A stretch of 9,317 bases of DNA, taken from assembly GCF_031082345.1 (NCBI RefSeq), contig NZ_JAVHLH010000095.1, forward strand, positions 1 through 9,317, given 5' to 3'. Positions 1 through 7,889 of the stretch are shown here, in pieces. How positions within the stretch are numbered: position 1 is the stretch's first letter; the number at the start of each line of letters is the position of its first letter. The stretch comes from Brevundimonas sp. GTDB taxonomy: Bacteria; Pseudomonadota; Alphaproteobacteria; Caulobacterales; Caulobacteraceae. The notes beneath the pieces were generated by a model. That model did no database searches. It was not told the DNA's origin and was given only the letters and a program-made list of their open reading frames with translations. The translations under genes were made by a program, and so were the position numbers.

Positions 1-826
1 GGTAGAAACCAGTCTGCCCAAGCGCGGGTCGGGCTGCTTCGGCCAGCGCGTAGTCCTTCGCCGCCACGATGCGGTCGAGCGGCAGGCTGGAGCCGACCGC
101 GAAGGCGACAAGCAGATAGACGATGACGCAGATGGCGATGGACCAGATGATGGCCCGGCCGACGTTGCGGTGCGGGTCAGTGACCTCGGCGCCGCTGTTG
201 GTGATGGTCGTGAACCCCTTGAAGGCGAGGATCGACAAAGCGACGGACGCCACGAACCCGCTGACGCCCATGTCTCCGCCCGTGGCTTGGAAAGAGAGGC
301 CACTGGCCCAAAGACCGGCCGCCCCGAACAGCGCGATGCCACCCACCTTGAGCACGGCCATGACGATGGAGAAAAGCCCGACCAAACGGTTGCCGGAGAC
401 ATTCACGAGATAGGCGAAGATGATCAACCCAACGCCGAGAACCGGCACGAGAACGCTGTCGGTGTCGCCACCGAACGCCTGCAGCGTGTAGGTCCCGAAC
501 GTGCGCGCAACGAGGCTCTCATTGATGACCATCGAGAGCGCCATCAGCAGTGAGGCGCCGGCCGCCACTGTCGTCGGCCCATAGGCCTTCCTCAAGATCA
601 TCCCGATGCCGCCCGCTGACGGAAATGCGTTCGACATCTTGATGTAGGTGTAGGCGCTGAAGGCGGTCACGACCGCGCCCACGACGAACGACAGCGGGAA
701 GAGCGGCCCGGCGAGCTCGGCGATCTGACCGGTCAACGCAAAGATGCCCGCGCCGATCATCACGCCGGTCCCCATGGCGATCGAGCCCGGCAGGGTGATG
801 CTGTTCTTCTTGTAGTCGTTCGTCAT
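1..826 (-). CDS. APC-family amino acid permease, 3' part beyond the window
   Basis: This is the N-terminal 275 residues of an integral inner-membrane transporter of the amino acid-polyamine-organocation superfamily; substrate unknown. The start of TM1 carries the glycine-rich unwound segment typical of APC substrate sites (GVMIGAGIF, residues 21-29). Further hydrophobic helices lie at about 42-62, 86-102, 125-142, 147-175, 188-203 and 225-246. The loop AFKGFTTITNSGAEVTDPHR (201-220) matches the conserved APC region with a glutamate followed by a D/N-P-x-R motif. The ATG at 826 is the only start available: upstream in frame there is no ATG, GTG or TTG before a TGA. The ribosome site is weak (AAAAGAAG). 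Family members usually have 12 helices and 430-500 residues, so about the last five helices are missing at the window edge. It lies 135 bp downstream of the copper operon on the same strand; a role in metal resistance is not shown. Confidence 0.9.
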   Translation of the reverse strand, partial: MTNDYKKNSITLPGSIAMGTGVMIGAGIFALTGQIAELAGPLFPLSFVVGAVVTAFSAYTYIKMSNAFPSAGGIGMILRKAYGPTTVAAGASLLMALSMVINESLVARTFGTYTLQAFGGDTDSVLVPVLGVGLIIFAYLVNVSGNRLVGLFSIVMAVLKVGGIALFGAAGLWASGLSFQATGGDMGVSGFVASVALSILAFKGFTTITNSGAEVTDPHRNVGRAIIWSIAICVIVYLLVAFAVGSSLPLDRIVAAKDYALAEAARPALGQTGFY

Positions 827-961
827 CGGCTTCTTTTCAGGCTTCGCCGCACGCTCACCGGAGGAGCGACCGTCCTTTCATGAGCTGGAGGCCGAGCACC
901 CCCATATGGCGCAGCGGGCAGGTCTGCGTCTGGGTTCCCCCGTGATCGGCCGGAGCCGTCG
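827..961. other. Intergenic gap between cusF-like gene and permease gene
   Basis: No gene is supported here. A short inverted repeat (CGCTC, seven-base loop, GAGCG; 852-868) lies just upstream of the permease start. It has no following T-run, so it is not a convincing intrinsic terminator. I see no clear -35/-10 promoter. Whether the permease is co-transcribed with the copper operon cannot be decided from the sequence. Confidence 0.5.
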
Positions 962-1330
962 TCACTCGGGCCGAATGGCTGTGATCTCGTTGACACCGTC
1001 GCGGACCGAGACATCAAACTCGATGCGCTCGCCCGTGCTGGCGGCCTCCAGAACGGCGGGCGACGCAGTGAAACGCATGGTCATCGCCGGCCAGCCGACG
1101 CCGGGGATGGGTCCATGCTCGACGGTCACCGTGCCGGCGTCCGGGTCGACGGCGGTGATCACGCCGGTCCCCGTCCCGATCTGCACGCCGGCATCAGCCG
1201 TCATCGGCATGGCCGCCGTGTCAGACGCCTCCGCCGCCGGCTTTCCGGTGGCGGCCGGCGTCTCCTGCGGTTGGTTGCAGGCCGCCAGGCCGAGCGCCAT
1301 GCCGGCCCCCAGGATCAATGCGTACTTCAT
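962..1330 (-). CDS. cusF: CusF-like periplasmic copper-binding lipoprotein
   Basis: A 122-residue exported protein with a CusF-type domain, predicted to bind Cu(I)/Ag(I) in the periplasm and pass it to the CusCBA pump. Residues 1-17 form a lipoprotein signal peptide ending in a lipobox (LAAC) with the lipidated Cys18. Residue 19 is Asn rather than Asp, so outer-membrane sorting is expected under the enterobacterial +2 rule. A low-complexity Ala/Pro/Thr linker (about 20-50) leads to the beta-barrel domain (about 52-121). The metal site is seen as His72, Trp80, Met83 and Met85, with the same 8-3-2 spacing as His36, Trp44, Met47 and Met49 of E. coli CusF. The gene starts 12 bases after the cusA stop and has a good ribosome site (AGGAG) touching that stop codon. 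E. coli CusF is a soluble, smaller protein, so lipid anchoring is a difference. Domain call is strong; membrane location is inferred. Confidence 0.88.
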   Translation of the reverse strand: MKYALILGAGMALGLAACNQPQETPAATGKPAAEASDTAAMPMTADAGVQIGTGTGVITAVDPDAGTVTVEHGPIPGVGWPAMTMRFTASPAVLEAASTGERIEFDVSVRDGVNEITAIRPE

Positions 1331-1337
1331 GGAAAGG

Positions 1338-1343
1338 TCTCCT
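1338..1343 (-). promoter_or_regulatory. Ribosome binding site of the cusF-like lipoprotein gene
   Basis: On the minus strand an AGGAGA run sits eight bases before the ATG at 1330. It immediately follows and partly overlaps the TGA stop of cusA (1345-1343), which favours reinitiation by ribosomes finishing cusA. Confidence 0.6.
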
Positions 1344-4300
1344 CAGGTTGAAGGGGTCTGATCGCGTTTGCGCCGCCGCAGCAGCAGATAGCCCGCCGGG
1401 ATAACGAGCGTGGACAGCAAAGGCGCCGTCACCATGCCGCCGATGACCGGGGCGGCGATGCGGCTCATGATCTCCGATCCCGCCCCGTGCCCGATCAGGA
1501 TCGGGAACAGGCCGGCGAGAATGACCGCCACGGTCATGGCCTTGGGGCGAACCCGCAACAGCGCGCCCTCACGCACGGCCGCTTCCACAGCGGCGCGGTC
1601 CGGGTTGTCCCCCCGGGCCTTCAGCGCCTGTTTCAGATAGATCAGCATGACCACGCCGAACTCGGCCGACAGTCCGGCCAGGGCGATGAAGCCGACCGAG
1701 GTCGCCACCGACTGGTGATAGCCCAGCAGGTAGAGCGTCCAGACGCCGCCGGTCAGAGCAAACGGCAGGGTCGCCATGATCAGCGCCGCCTCGTCCAGCC
1801 GGCCGAAGGTCAGGTAGAGCAGCAGGAAGATGATCACCAGGGTCGCCGGGACGACGATCTTCAACCGCTCGGCCGCGCGCTGGAGATATTCGAACTGCCC
1901 GGAGTAGGCGATGCTGACGCCCGGGGTCAGCTCCACCTCGTCGGCGACGACCGTCTGCAGGTCGCCCACCACTGAGGCGAGGTCGCGGCCGCGGACGTCG
2001 ATATAGACCCAGGTGGTCGGCCGGCCGTTCTCCGACTTCAGCATCGGCGGGCCATCCGCGACATCCAGCGACGCGACCGAGCCCAGGGTGATCTGCTGTC
2101 CCGACGGGGTCAGGATCGGCAAGGCCCGCAGCTCCGACAGGCTGTCGCGGATTTCGCGCGGATAGCGCACGCTGATCGGATAGCGCGCGACGCCCTCGAC
2201 GGTCTGGCCGATGGTCTCTCCGCCCAGGGCGCCGGACACGATGGACTGCACATCGGCGATGTTGAGCCCGTACCGGCCCGCCGCCAGGCGGTCGATGTCG
2301 ACGTCGATGTAGCGACCGCCGGTCAGACGCTCCGCGAAGGCGGAGCTGACTCCCGGAACCGCGCCGGCGACGGCGGCGACCTGCTGGGCGATCCGGTCGA
2401 TCTCGGCGAGATCGGCGCCGGAGACCTTGACGCCGATGGGGCTCTTGATGCCGGTCGCGAGCATGTCGATCCGGTTGCGGATCGGAGGCACCCAGACATT
2501 GGTCAGGCCCGGGACCTGGACGGCGCGATCCAGCTCCTCGACCAGCCGTTCCGGCGTCATGCCGTGACGCCACTCATGGCGCGGCTTGAAGCGGATCGTC
2601 GTCTCGAACATCACCAGCGGCGCCGGATCGGTGGCGGTATCCGCCCGCCCGGCCTTGCCGAACACGCTTTCGACCTCCGGCACCGTTGCGATCATACGGT
2701 CGGTCTGCTGGAGAAGCTCGGACGCCTTGGCGGCCGACAGGCCGGGCAAGGCGGTGGGCATGTACAGCAGGTCGCCCTCGTCCATCGGCGGCATGAATTC
2801 CCCGCCGAGTTGACTCAAGGGCCAGGCGGCGGTGGCGAAAGCGATCAGGGCGATCAGCAGGGTCGCCCGCGGCCGCCGCAAGACCCAGTCGAGCGGTCCC
2901 CGATAGACGAAAACAAGCGCCCGATTGATCGGGTTGCTGTGCTCGGCCGGGATGCGTCCGCGGATCAGGAATCCCATCAGCACGGGCACCAGGGTGATGG
3001 AGAGGATGGCCGCCGCCCCCATGGCGTAGCTCTTGGTGAAGGCCAGGGGCGAAAACAACCGCCCTTCCTGGGCCTGCAAGGTGAAGACCGGCACGAAGGA
3101 CAGGGTGATGATCACCAGGCTGAGGAACAGCGCCGGCCCCACTTCGACGGCGGCCTCGGTGATCACCCGCCAGCGCGCCTCGCCCTTCAGCTGGGCGTCC
3201 GGATGATCGTGTTCCCATCGCTCGATGTGCTTGTGGGCGTTCTCGATCATGACCACCGCCGCGTCGACCATGGCGCCGACGGCGATGGCGATGCCGCCCA
3301 GCGACATGATGTTGGCGTTGATCCCCTGCAGATGCATCAGGATGAAGGCCGCCAGCACGCCGAGCGGCAGGGTCAGGATCGCGACGAGCGCCGAGCGGGC
3401 GTGCCACAGGAACAGTCCGCAGACGATGGCGACGACCACGAACTCCTCGATCAGCTTCGTGCTGAGGTTCTCGATCGCGCGATCGATGAGTTCGGACCGA
3501 TCGTAGACCGGAACCACCTCGACCCCGGGCGGCAGGCCCGACTTGAGCGTCTCGAGCCGTTCCTGCACCGCCGCGATGACGGACCGCGCATTGCCGCCGG
3601 ATCGCAGGATCACCACCCCGCCGACCACCTCGCCCTCGCCGTTCAGCTCGGCGATCCCGCGGCGCATCTCGGGCCCGATCTGGACGGTGGCGACATCGCC
3701 GAGCTGGACGGGAACGCCGCCGGCCGCCGCCCGGATCGGGACGGCGCGAAAGTCCTCCAGATCGGTCAGATAGCCGTTGGCCCGGACCATGTATTCGGTT
3801 TCCGCCAGCTCGAGCACGGAGCCGCCGGTCTCGGCGTTGCCCTGCCTGATGGCTTCGACCACCTGCTGGTGGGTCACGCCGAAGGCGGCGAGCTTCACCG
3901 GATCGAGAACGACCTGATATTGCCGCACCATGCCGCCGATGGTGGCGACCTCGGCCACGCCGGGGACGGTTTTCAGTTCATAGCGCAGGAACCAGTCCTG
4001 CAGGCTGCGCAACTGGGCCAGATCGTGCCGGCCGGTTCGGTCGACCAGGGCGTACTCGTAGATCCAGCCCACCCCGGTCGCGTCCGGGCCCAGCGCCGGC
4101 CTCGCCGTCTCGGGCAATCGCGACTGGACCTGGCTGAGGTATTCGAGAACCCGCGACCGGGCCCAGTAGAGATCGGTCCCCTCGTCGAACAGGACATAGA
4201 CGTAGCTGTCGCCGAAGAACGAATAGCCCCTCACCGTGCGGGCGCCGGGCACCGACAGCATGGTCGTGGCCAGGGGATAGGTGACCTGGTTCTCGACGAT

Positions 4301-4477
4301 CTGCGGGGCCTGGCCCGGATAGGCCGTGCGGATGATGACCTGGACGTCCGACAGGTCCGGCAAGGCGTCGACGGGCGTGCTGCGTACAGCCCATAACCCG
4401 CCCGCCAGCAGGGCGAGCGCGGCCAGCAGGACGAAGATCCGCGCCCTGACCGACGCGCGAATGATGGCGGCGATCAT
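1343..4477 (-). CDS. cusA: CusA-type Cu(I)/Ag(I) RND efflux pump, inner-membrane subunit
   Basis: A 1044-residue heavy-metal-efflux RND transporter that uses the proton gradient to drive Cu(I)/Ag(I) through CusBC to the outside. It has the expected 12 helices: TM1 at about 13-30, TM2-TM6 between about 343 and 506, TM7 at about 538-555, TM8-TM12 between about 875 and 1030, with two large periplasmic loops. TM4 carries the HME signature [13 protein letters not shown] with Asp405. Glu939 (SAEFGVVM) and Lys979 (RVRPKAMT) fit the proton relay. Met573, Met623 and Met672 fall at the same numbers as the three copper-binding methionines of E. coli CusA, which points to monovalent Cu/Ag rather than Zn/Co/Cd. 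The reading frame stays open to 5209, but the first 244 codons of that extension only shadow cusB. The ATG at 4477 is chosen because it gives the canonical [16 protein letters not shown]-terminus and overlaps the cusB stop by ATGA. Complete, no frameshift seen. Confidence 0.96.
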   Translation of the reverse strand: MIAAIIRASVRARIFVLLAALALLAGGLWAVRSTPVDALPDLSDVQVIIRTAYPGQAPQIVENQVTYPLATTMLSVPGARTVRGYSFFGDSYVYVLFDEGTDLYWARSRVLEYLSQVQSRLPETARPALGPDATGVGWIYEYALVDRTGRHDLAQLRSLQDWFLRYELKTVPGVAEVATIGGMVRQYQVVLDPVKLAAFGVTHQQVVEAIRQGNAETGGSVLELAETEYMVRANGYLTDLEDFRAVPIRAAAGGVPVQLGDVATVQIGPEMRRGIAELNGEGEVVGGVVILRSGGNARSVIAAVQERLETLKSGLPPGVEVVPVYDRSELIDRAIENLSTKLIEEFVVVAIVCGLFLWHARSALVAILTLPLGVLAAFILMHLQGINANIMSLGGIAIAVGAMVDAAVVMIENAHKHIERWEHDHPDAQLKGEARWRVITEAAVEVGPALFLSLVIITLSFVPVFTLQAQEGRLFSPLAFTKSYAMGAAAILSITLVPVLMGFLIRGRIPAEHSNPINRALVFVYRGPLDWVLRRPRATLLIALIAFATAAWPLSQLGGEFMPPMDEGDLLYMPTALPGLSAAKASELLQQTDRMIATVPEVESVFGKAGRADTATDPAPLVMFETTIRFKPRHEWRHGMTPERLVEELDRAVQVPGLTNVWVPPIRNRIDMLATGIKSPIGVKVSGADLAEIDRIAQQVAAVAGAVPGVSSAFAERLTGGRYIDVDIDRLAAGRYGLNIADVQSIVSGALGGETIGQTVEGVARYPISVRYPREIRDSLSELRALPILTPSGQQITLGSVASLDVADGPPMLKSENGRPTTWVYIDVRGRDLASVVGDLQTVVADEVELTPGVSIAYSGQFEYLQRAAERLKIVVPATLVIIFLLLYLTFGRLDEAALIMATLPFALTGGVWTLYLLGYHQSVATSVGFIALAGLSAEFGVVMLIYLKQALKARGDNPDRAAVEAAVREGALLRVRPKAMTVAVILAGLFPILIGHGAGSEIMSRIAAPVIGGMVTAPLLSTLVIPAGYLLLRRRKRDQTPST

Positions 4478-5961
4478 CGGGCGGCTGCCTTGCGGGTCAG
4501 GCTGCGCACCGTCGGTTCGCCGTCCGCCGCCTCGAAGGTGAAGTCGACCTGGTCTCCGATCGATACGCCCTGACCGACCGTCTCCGGAAGCCGGAAGGTC
4601 ATGGTCATAGCCGGCCACCGCAACGCCGGCACCGGACCGTGGGCGAGGGTGATGGTCCCCTCTGCGGTCGCCTGAACCCGTCCGCTGGCCCGGTGGACGA
4701 CCGGCCCGTCGGCGGCCGGCCGGCTGGCGGCGGCGGCCTGGTCGAGGCTGCGCGCCTCCACGCCCGACAGGCTGGCTTCCGAATCCAGCAGGAACTGCCC
4801 GGACGCGACCACCCGCTCGCCTTCGTTGAGACCGGCGAGGATCTGCGTCTGCCCTCCGGCTTCGCGGCCGACCCGGACCTCCGCGGGCTGATAGCGGCCG
4901 CCCTCCAGCGCCAGCATGACGAGCGTCCGCCGGCCGGTGCGGATCACCGCCTCGGAGGGGACGAGCAGGGCGGTCCCGGACTCGCCGCCGAAGACGATCT
5001 GCCCGTACATGCCCGGTCGCAGCCTGGCCCCACGGTTGGCCATCTCGATGCGGGCGGTCACAGTCCGGCTGTCGCCCGCGACTTCCGGCAACAGGGCGAT
5101 CAGCCGTCCCGTCATCCGCTCGCCGGGGAAGGCGGCCAGAGTCACTTCGACAGTGCGCCCGACGCGCAGGCGGCCCGCCATGGCTTCCGGTATCGCCGCA
5201 TTGAGCCACACGGTCGAAAGCCCGTTGATCTCGGCCAGGGTCATGCCGGCGGGCACGCTCATCCCGGCCCTGACGCCGAGCGTGCGGATGGCTCCGCCAA
5301 TGGGGCTGGACACCGTCACCGTCGTTCGGGGCCGGCCCGAGCGTTCGACCGCGGCGACCAGGCTTTCGGGCATGCCCAACAGAATGAGGCGTTGGCGCGC
5401 GGCCGCTGTGAGGGCCGCGTCTCCCGTGCGCCGGAGCGCGAGGTACTCAAGCTGGGCGCCGCCCCACCCAGGCACGAGCAGATCGGCCAGCGGGGCGCCG
5501 GCCCGGATGACGTCGCCGGGCGCGCGGTCATAGACGCGTTCGACGAAGCCGGCGGCGCGGGCCTGGACGATGGCCACGTCGCGCGCGTTGAAGTCGACGA
5601 CCGCCGTCGCCGCGACATCGCCCTCCAGTGTTCCTGATCGAACCGTGGCGAAGCGAGCGCCGAGCGACTGGATGAGGGCGGGGTCGATGCGAACGCCGGC
5701 CCCGGTGTCCGAGGCCTCGTCGGCGTATCGGGGGACCAGGTCCATGTCCATGTAGGGCGACTTGCCCGGCCGGTCGAACCGCTGGTCCGGGACCATGGGG
5801 TCGTACCAGTAGAGGACTTCGCGGTCCCCCGAGACGGTCGCGGCCGGCCCGGCGCGGTCGGAACCGAGCCTCGACAAGCCCAGCCCAAAGGCGCCGCCGA
5901 GGAGGATCAGGCCGGCCGCCGCCGCTGCGTACCGGAGGTGATTGCGATCGAAACGCATCAT
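4474..5961 (-). CDS. cusB: CusB-type membrane fusion protein with C-terminal CusF domain
   Basis: A 495-residue periplasmic adaptor linking CusA to CusC. An N-terminal hydrophobic anchor or signal segment (about 10-32) precedes a heavy-metal-binding domain (about 49-80), YWYDPM...[15 protein letters not shown], with Met56, Met71 and Met73 spaced like the three copper methionines of E. coli CusB. The barrel-sandwich (biotinyl-lipoyl-like) and hairpin region covers about 115-250, the beta-barrel about 250-330 and the membrane-proximal domain about 330-400. After an Ala-rich linker (408-424), residues 425-490 form a second domain of CusF type with His441, Trp449, Met452 and Met454 in exact CusF spacing. 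E. coli CusB (407 residues) lacks this domain, so this is a CusB-CusF fusion. The ATG at 5961 overlaps the cusC stop and has GGGAG six bases upstream; the ATG at 5958 is an alternative. The 3' end overlaps cusA by four bases, suggesting coupled translation. Confidence 0.95.
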   Translation of the reverse strand: MMRFDRNHLRYAAAAAGLILLGGAFGLGLSRLGSDRAGPAATVSGDREVLYWYDPMVPDQRFDRPGKSPYMDMDLVPRYADEASDTGAGVRIDPALIQSLGARFATVRSGTLEGDVAATAVVDFNARDVAIVQARAAGFVERVYDRAPGDVIRAGAPLADLLVPGWGGAQLEYLALRRTGDAALTAAARQRLILLGMPESLVAAVERSGRPRTTVTVSSPIGGAIRTLGVRAGMSVPAGMTLAEINGLSTVWLNAAIPEAMAGRLRVGRTVEVTLAAFPGERMTGRLIALLPEVAGDSRTVTARIEMANRGARLRPGMYGQIVFGGESGTALLVPSEAVIRTGRRTLVMLALEGGRYQPAEVRVGREAGGQTQILAGLNEGERVVASGQFLLDSEASLSGVEARSLDQAAAASRPAADGPVVHRASGRVQATAEGTITLAHGPVPALRWPAMTMTFRLPETVGQGVSIGDQVDFTFEAADGEPTVRSLTRKAAAR

Positions 5962-7232
5962 TGGCCGCTCCCGTAGGTCAGGGTGATCTGGACCGCCCGC
6001 CGCGCCACCTCGGCCTCGCGGTCGAGCGCGACGAGGCGGGCGTTGGCCAGGGCTGTGAAGGCGTCGAGAATCTGCGCGAGGCCGGCGGCGCCCGCCGCGT
6101 AGCTGGCGGTCTCGAGATCGGCGCGCGTGCGCAGGTTCGGCAGGATCACGTCCCGCGCCCGAATCCAGCGGGTGCGGGACGAGGCATACTGCGCCATATC
6201 GCTTTCGAACGCCGCCAACAGGGCGCGCTCGGCGGCCTCCCGTTCGGCCGTTACGCGAAGGGCGTCGGCGGACCGGGCCGCGATCAACGGTTCCTGGCGG
6301 CTGGCCTGAAACAGTGGGAGGCGCACGCTGGCTCCGACGGAAACAAGATCGCCGAACATCGGATCGCGACGGGCGTATCCAACCTCAAACGACCAGTCGG
6401 GCCGCCGGCCCGCCCGGGCCAGATCGACATCGGCCTCGGCCCGCCGGGCGGCGGCCTGGTAGGCCCGCAGGGGCGGCAAGTTCTCGAGGCGAGCGCCGAC
6501 CGCGCCGGGGTCGAGATCGATCGTCGGAACCGGCCCCTCCGCCCTCGGCGCCGGATCGCCGGTCCAGCGGGACAGCTGGGCGCGCGCGGCGGCGAGATCC
6601 GCCTCCAGCCGGTCGCGCCTGTCCTCGAGATCGGCCTGCAACTCGACCGGCCCGAGCGCTTGCGCGGGTCGGAGACGCGATGCCGCCACGCCGCTCGGCG
6701 CCGCATCCCACAGCGGCTCGAGCGAGGCCAGCAGTTCATCGAGGACGGCCAGACGGCGCTCGGCGTAATGCAGATCGACCCACGCCTCTCCGGCGGCGAT
6801 GCGCACTTGCCAGAGAGTGGTGGCCGCTCGCGCCCGGGCCACATCGACGTCGGCATCGGCGACCTCCCGTTCAGCGCGCCGTCGGGCCCGGCTCGGCAGG
6901 TCCTGCTGAATCCCGACCTTGAACATGGTCATCATGATCCCGTCGAACCGGCCGGCCGACGGCCCCGAGACGGGAAAGCCGTCGAGGCCGAAGCTGAGGC
7001 GGGGATCGGGAAGCTGGCCGGCGGCGGTCGCCGAGGCCCGGGCGGCGTCGATGCCGAGCGCGCTGGCGCGCAGGGAGGGCGCGTCCGAAACGGCCCTCGC
7101 CAAGGCCTCTTCGAAGGTCAGGGGGTCGGCCCGGCCGGGGCCGGCGGTCAGCAGACCGAGGCAACCGAAGGCGGCGCCAAGGAGCGCGGCCCGCGCGCTG
7201 CGGCGCGCCTGACCGGCGGGTGAATTGAACAC
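5958..7232 (-). CDS. cusC: TolC-family outer-membrane channel of the Cus system
   Basis: A 424-residue outer-membrane efflux protein expected to form the trimeric exit duct of the CusCBA complex. A signal peptide with an RRSAR basic region and a hydrophobic core ends near GPGRA|DP (about residues 35/36). Two outer-membrane-efflux-protein repeats follow (about 40-210 and 225-420), rich in Ala/Arg/Glu helices such as TLWQVRIAAGEAWVDLHYAE and the C-terminal stretch ending [11 protein letters not shown]. coli CusC is a lipoprotein; here the signal region holds a Cys but no proper lipobox, so signal peptidase I processing is inferred. I chose GTG at 7232 because GGAG lies eight bases upstream. An in-frame ATG at 7265 would add 11 residues but has no visible ribosome site and lies inside a hairpin. 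The stop overlaps the cusB start. Family membership is clear; the substrate is inferred from neighbours. Confidence 0.92.
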   Translation of the reverse strand: MFNSPAGQARRSARAALLGAAFGCLGLLTAGPGRADPLTFEEALARAVSDAPSLRASALGIDAARASATAAGQLPDPRLSFGLDGFPVSGPSAGRFDGIMMTMFKVGIQQDLPSRARRRAEREVADADVDVARARAATTLWQVRIAAGEAWVDLHYAERRLAVLDELLASLEPLWDAAPSGVAASRLRPAQALGPVELQADLEDRRDRLEADLAAARAQLSRWTGDPAPRAEGPVPTIDLDPGAVGARLENLPPLRAYQAAARRAEADVDLARAGRRPDWSFEVGYARRDPMFGDLVSVGASVRLPLFQASRQEPLIAARSADALRVTAEREAAERALLAAFESDMAQYASSRTRWIRARDVILPNLRTRADLETASYAAGAAGLAQILDAFTALANARLVALDREAEVARRAVQITLTYGSGQ

Positions 7233-7240
7233 GGCATATG

Positions 7241-7244
7241 CTCC
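7241..7244 (-). promoter_or_regulatory. Ribosome binding site deciding the cusC start
   Basis: GGAG on the minus strand, eight bases before the GTG at 7232. It supports this start over the ATG at 7265, which has no purine-rich sequence at a suitable distance. Confidence 0.5.
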
Positions 7245-7246
7245 GG

Positions 7247-7278
7247 AACCCCGCCCTTGGCCCATGGCCCGCGGGGTT
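7247..7278 (-). promoter_or_regulatory. Nested hairpin in the cusC leader
   Basis: A perfect 8-bp inverted repeat (AACCCCGC at 7278-7271 pairing with GCGGGGTT at 7254-7247) encloses a second short stem (GGCC, three-base loop, GGCC; 7259-7269). It ends two bases before the cusC ribosome site. No T-run follows on the transcribed strand, so it is unlikely to be a simple intrinsic terminator. A role in mRNA processing, stability or control of cusC translation is inference. Confidence 0.4.
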
Positions 7279-7333
7279 CAACTGCTTGAAAAGGGCTCGT
7301 CCGGAACGGTGTGGCGAGCCCGCGAAGACAGTC

Positions 7334-7693
7334 TCAGAGCTGGGGTTTTGGAGGAGATCGAAGGGGAGAGGGCGTCGTCCCGTCAAGGCGGGTCGTCGCC
7401 CCGCTATAGGACAAGCCGGAGCCGGCCAGCGGGCCGAACACCGTGGGTCCAGACGCCAAGACGGGCGATACGGCGGCGCATCCCATCTTTGCGATGCAGT
7501 CCGGCGTCATGTCATCGCACGGCAGCCGATCGTGGTCGGCCTCCCCGACGGGATCAACCATCATCTCGGCGCAGTCCGCGGACATTTCGACCGTGTCGGC
7601 CGCGACAGGAAAAGGCGTCGCGCGCGCCATTGACTGGCCAAGGAAACCAGCGAACGCCAAGGCGATGATGATCGTGCGGAGGAGGTTCCACAT
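7334..7693 (-). CDS. Small exported Cys/Met-containing protein, first gene of the cus operon
   Basis: A 119-residue protein of unrecognised family. A hydrophobic N-terminal signal (about 4-19, probable cleavage after MARA at 25) implies export to the periplasm. The mature part has four cysteines (41, 59, 66, 72) and methionines at 37, 44, 45, 62 and 70, plus His54 and many acidic residues. The core CDDMTPDCIAKMGC (59-72) is the most distinctive stretch. The tail is Pro/Ser/Thr-rich and ends SPLRSPPKPQL. Cys/Met/His clusters suit Cu(I)/Ag(I) binding, and the position 101 bp ahead of cusC on the same strand suggests co-expression; a periplasmic metal-binding or sensing role is inference. The ATG at 7693 has only a weak ribosome site. 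Coding status is supported by the coherent signal peptide, the gene order and the patterned Cys/Met core; I cannot name a domain with certainty. Confidence 0.72.
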   Translation of the reverse strand: MWNLLRTIIIALAFAGFLGQSMARATPFPVAADTVEMSADCAEMMVDPVGEADHDRLPCDDMTPDCIAKMGCAAVSPVLASGPTVFGPLAGSGLSYSGATTRLDGTTPSPLRSPPKPQL

Positions 7694-7889
7694 CCCAGCA
7701 GTTTCCCATGACCTGTCGATCCGCGCAACTCGGACCGAAGGCCGCAGGCGTCCGGCTGCACCAGGCCACTATCGCCGAACCAAAGCTCTGAAGCGCCGTC
7801 GGTCAGGACTTGGCATCCAAGGCTTCAGGAACATCTTGTTTGTGGTGATGAAGGAGAGACCACCATTGGCGCAGAAAAGACCTTCAGTT
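7694..7889 (-). promoter_or_regulatory. Leader region of the cus operon, probable promoter zone
   Basis: About 200 bp without a gene between hipA and the first cus-operon gene, visibly less GC-rich than its flanks. The operon promoter should lie here. A weak candidate is TTGCGC, 17 bases, GAAACT, ending about 10 bases before the ATG at 7693, which is too close to be convincing. A 7-bp inverted repeat (GCTTCAG/CTGAAGC, 7788-7794 and 7822-7828) encloses a second one (CTTGG, ATG, CCAAG; 7809-7821). I do not see a CueR/MerR-type operator. Confidence 0.35.

Noticed and set aside
855..881. Eight-codon minus-strand micro-ORF (MKGRSLLR) before the permease gene
   Set aside because: No ribosome binding site and no leader-peptide or attenuator structure; such short frames occur by chance.
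823..1017. 64-codon minus-strand frame between the cusF-like gene and the permease
   Set aside because: It overlaps the 3' end of the cusF-like gene in another frame and has Ser/Arg/Pro-rich composition without signal or motif. An accidental frame is more likely.
3471..3486. 16-bp perfect palindrome tcgatcgcgcgatcga
   Set aside because: It lies inside cusA and encodes the conserved IDRAIEN stretch. It is explained by codon choice in a GC-rich gene, with no sign of a regulatory role.
2564..4396. 610-codon open frame on the plus strand
   Set aside because: It lies wholly antisense to cusA, whose protein shows full-length family motifs. The translation is low-complexity, rich in Asp/Gly/His/Arg, as expected from the antisense of a high-GC gene.
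4478..5209. 244-codon in-frame upstream extension of cusA
   Set aside because: It only shadows cusB in another frame and gives an Arg/Pro/Gly-rich sequence unlike any RND protein. The ATG at 4477 gives a canonical N-terminus and the E. coli CusA residue numbering.
5961..7223. 420-codon open frame on the plus strand opposite cusC
   Set aside because: Antisense shadow of the TolC-family gene, with Gly/Arg/Ala-rich composition, no recognisable domain and no supporting ribosome site.
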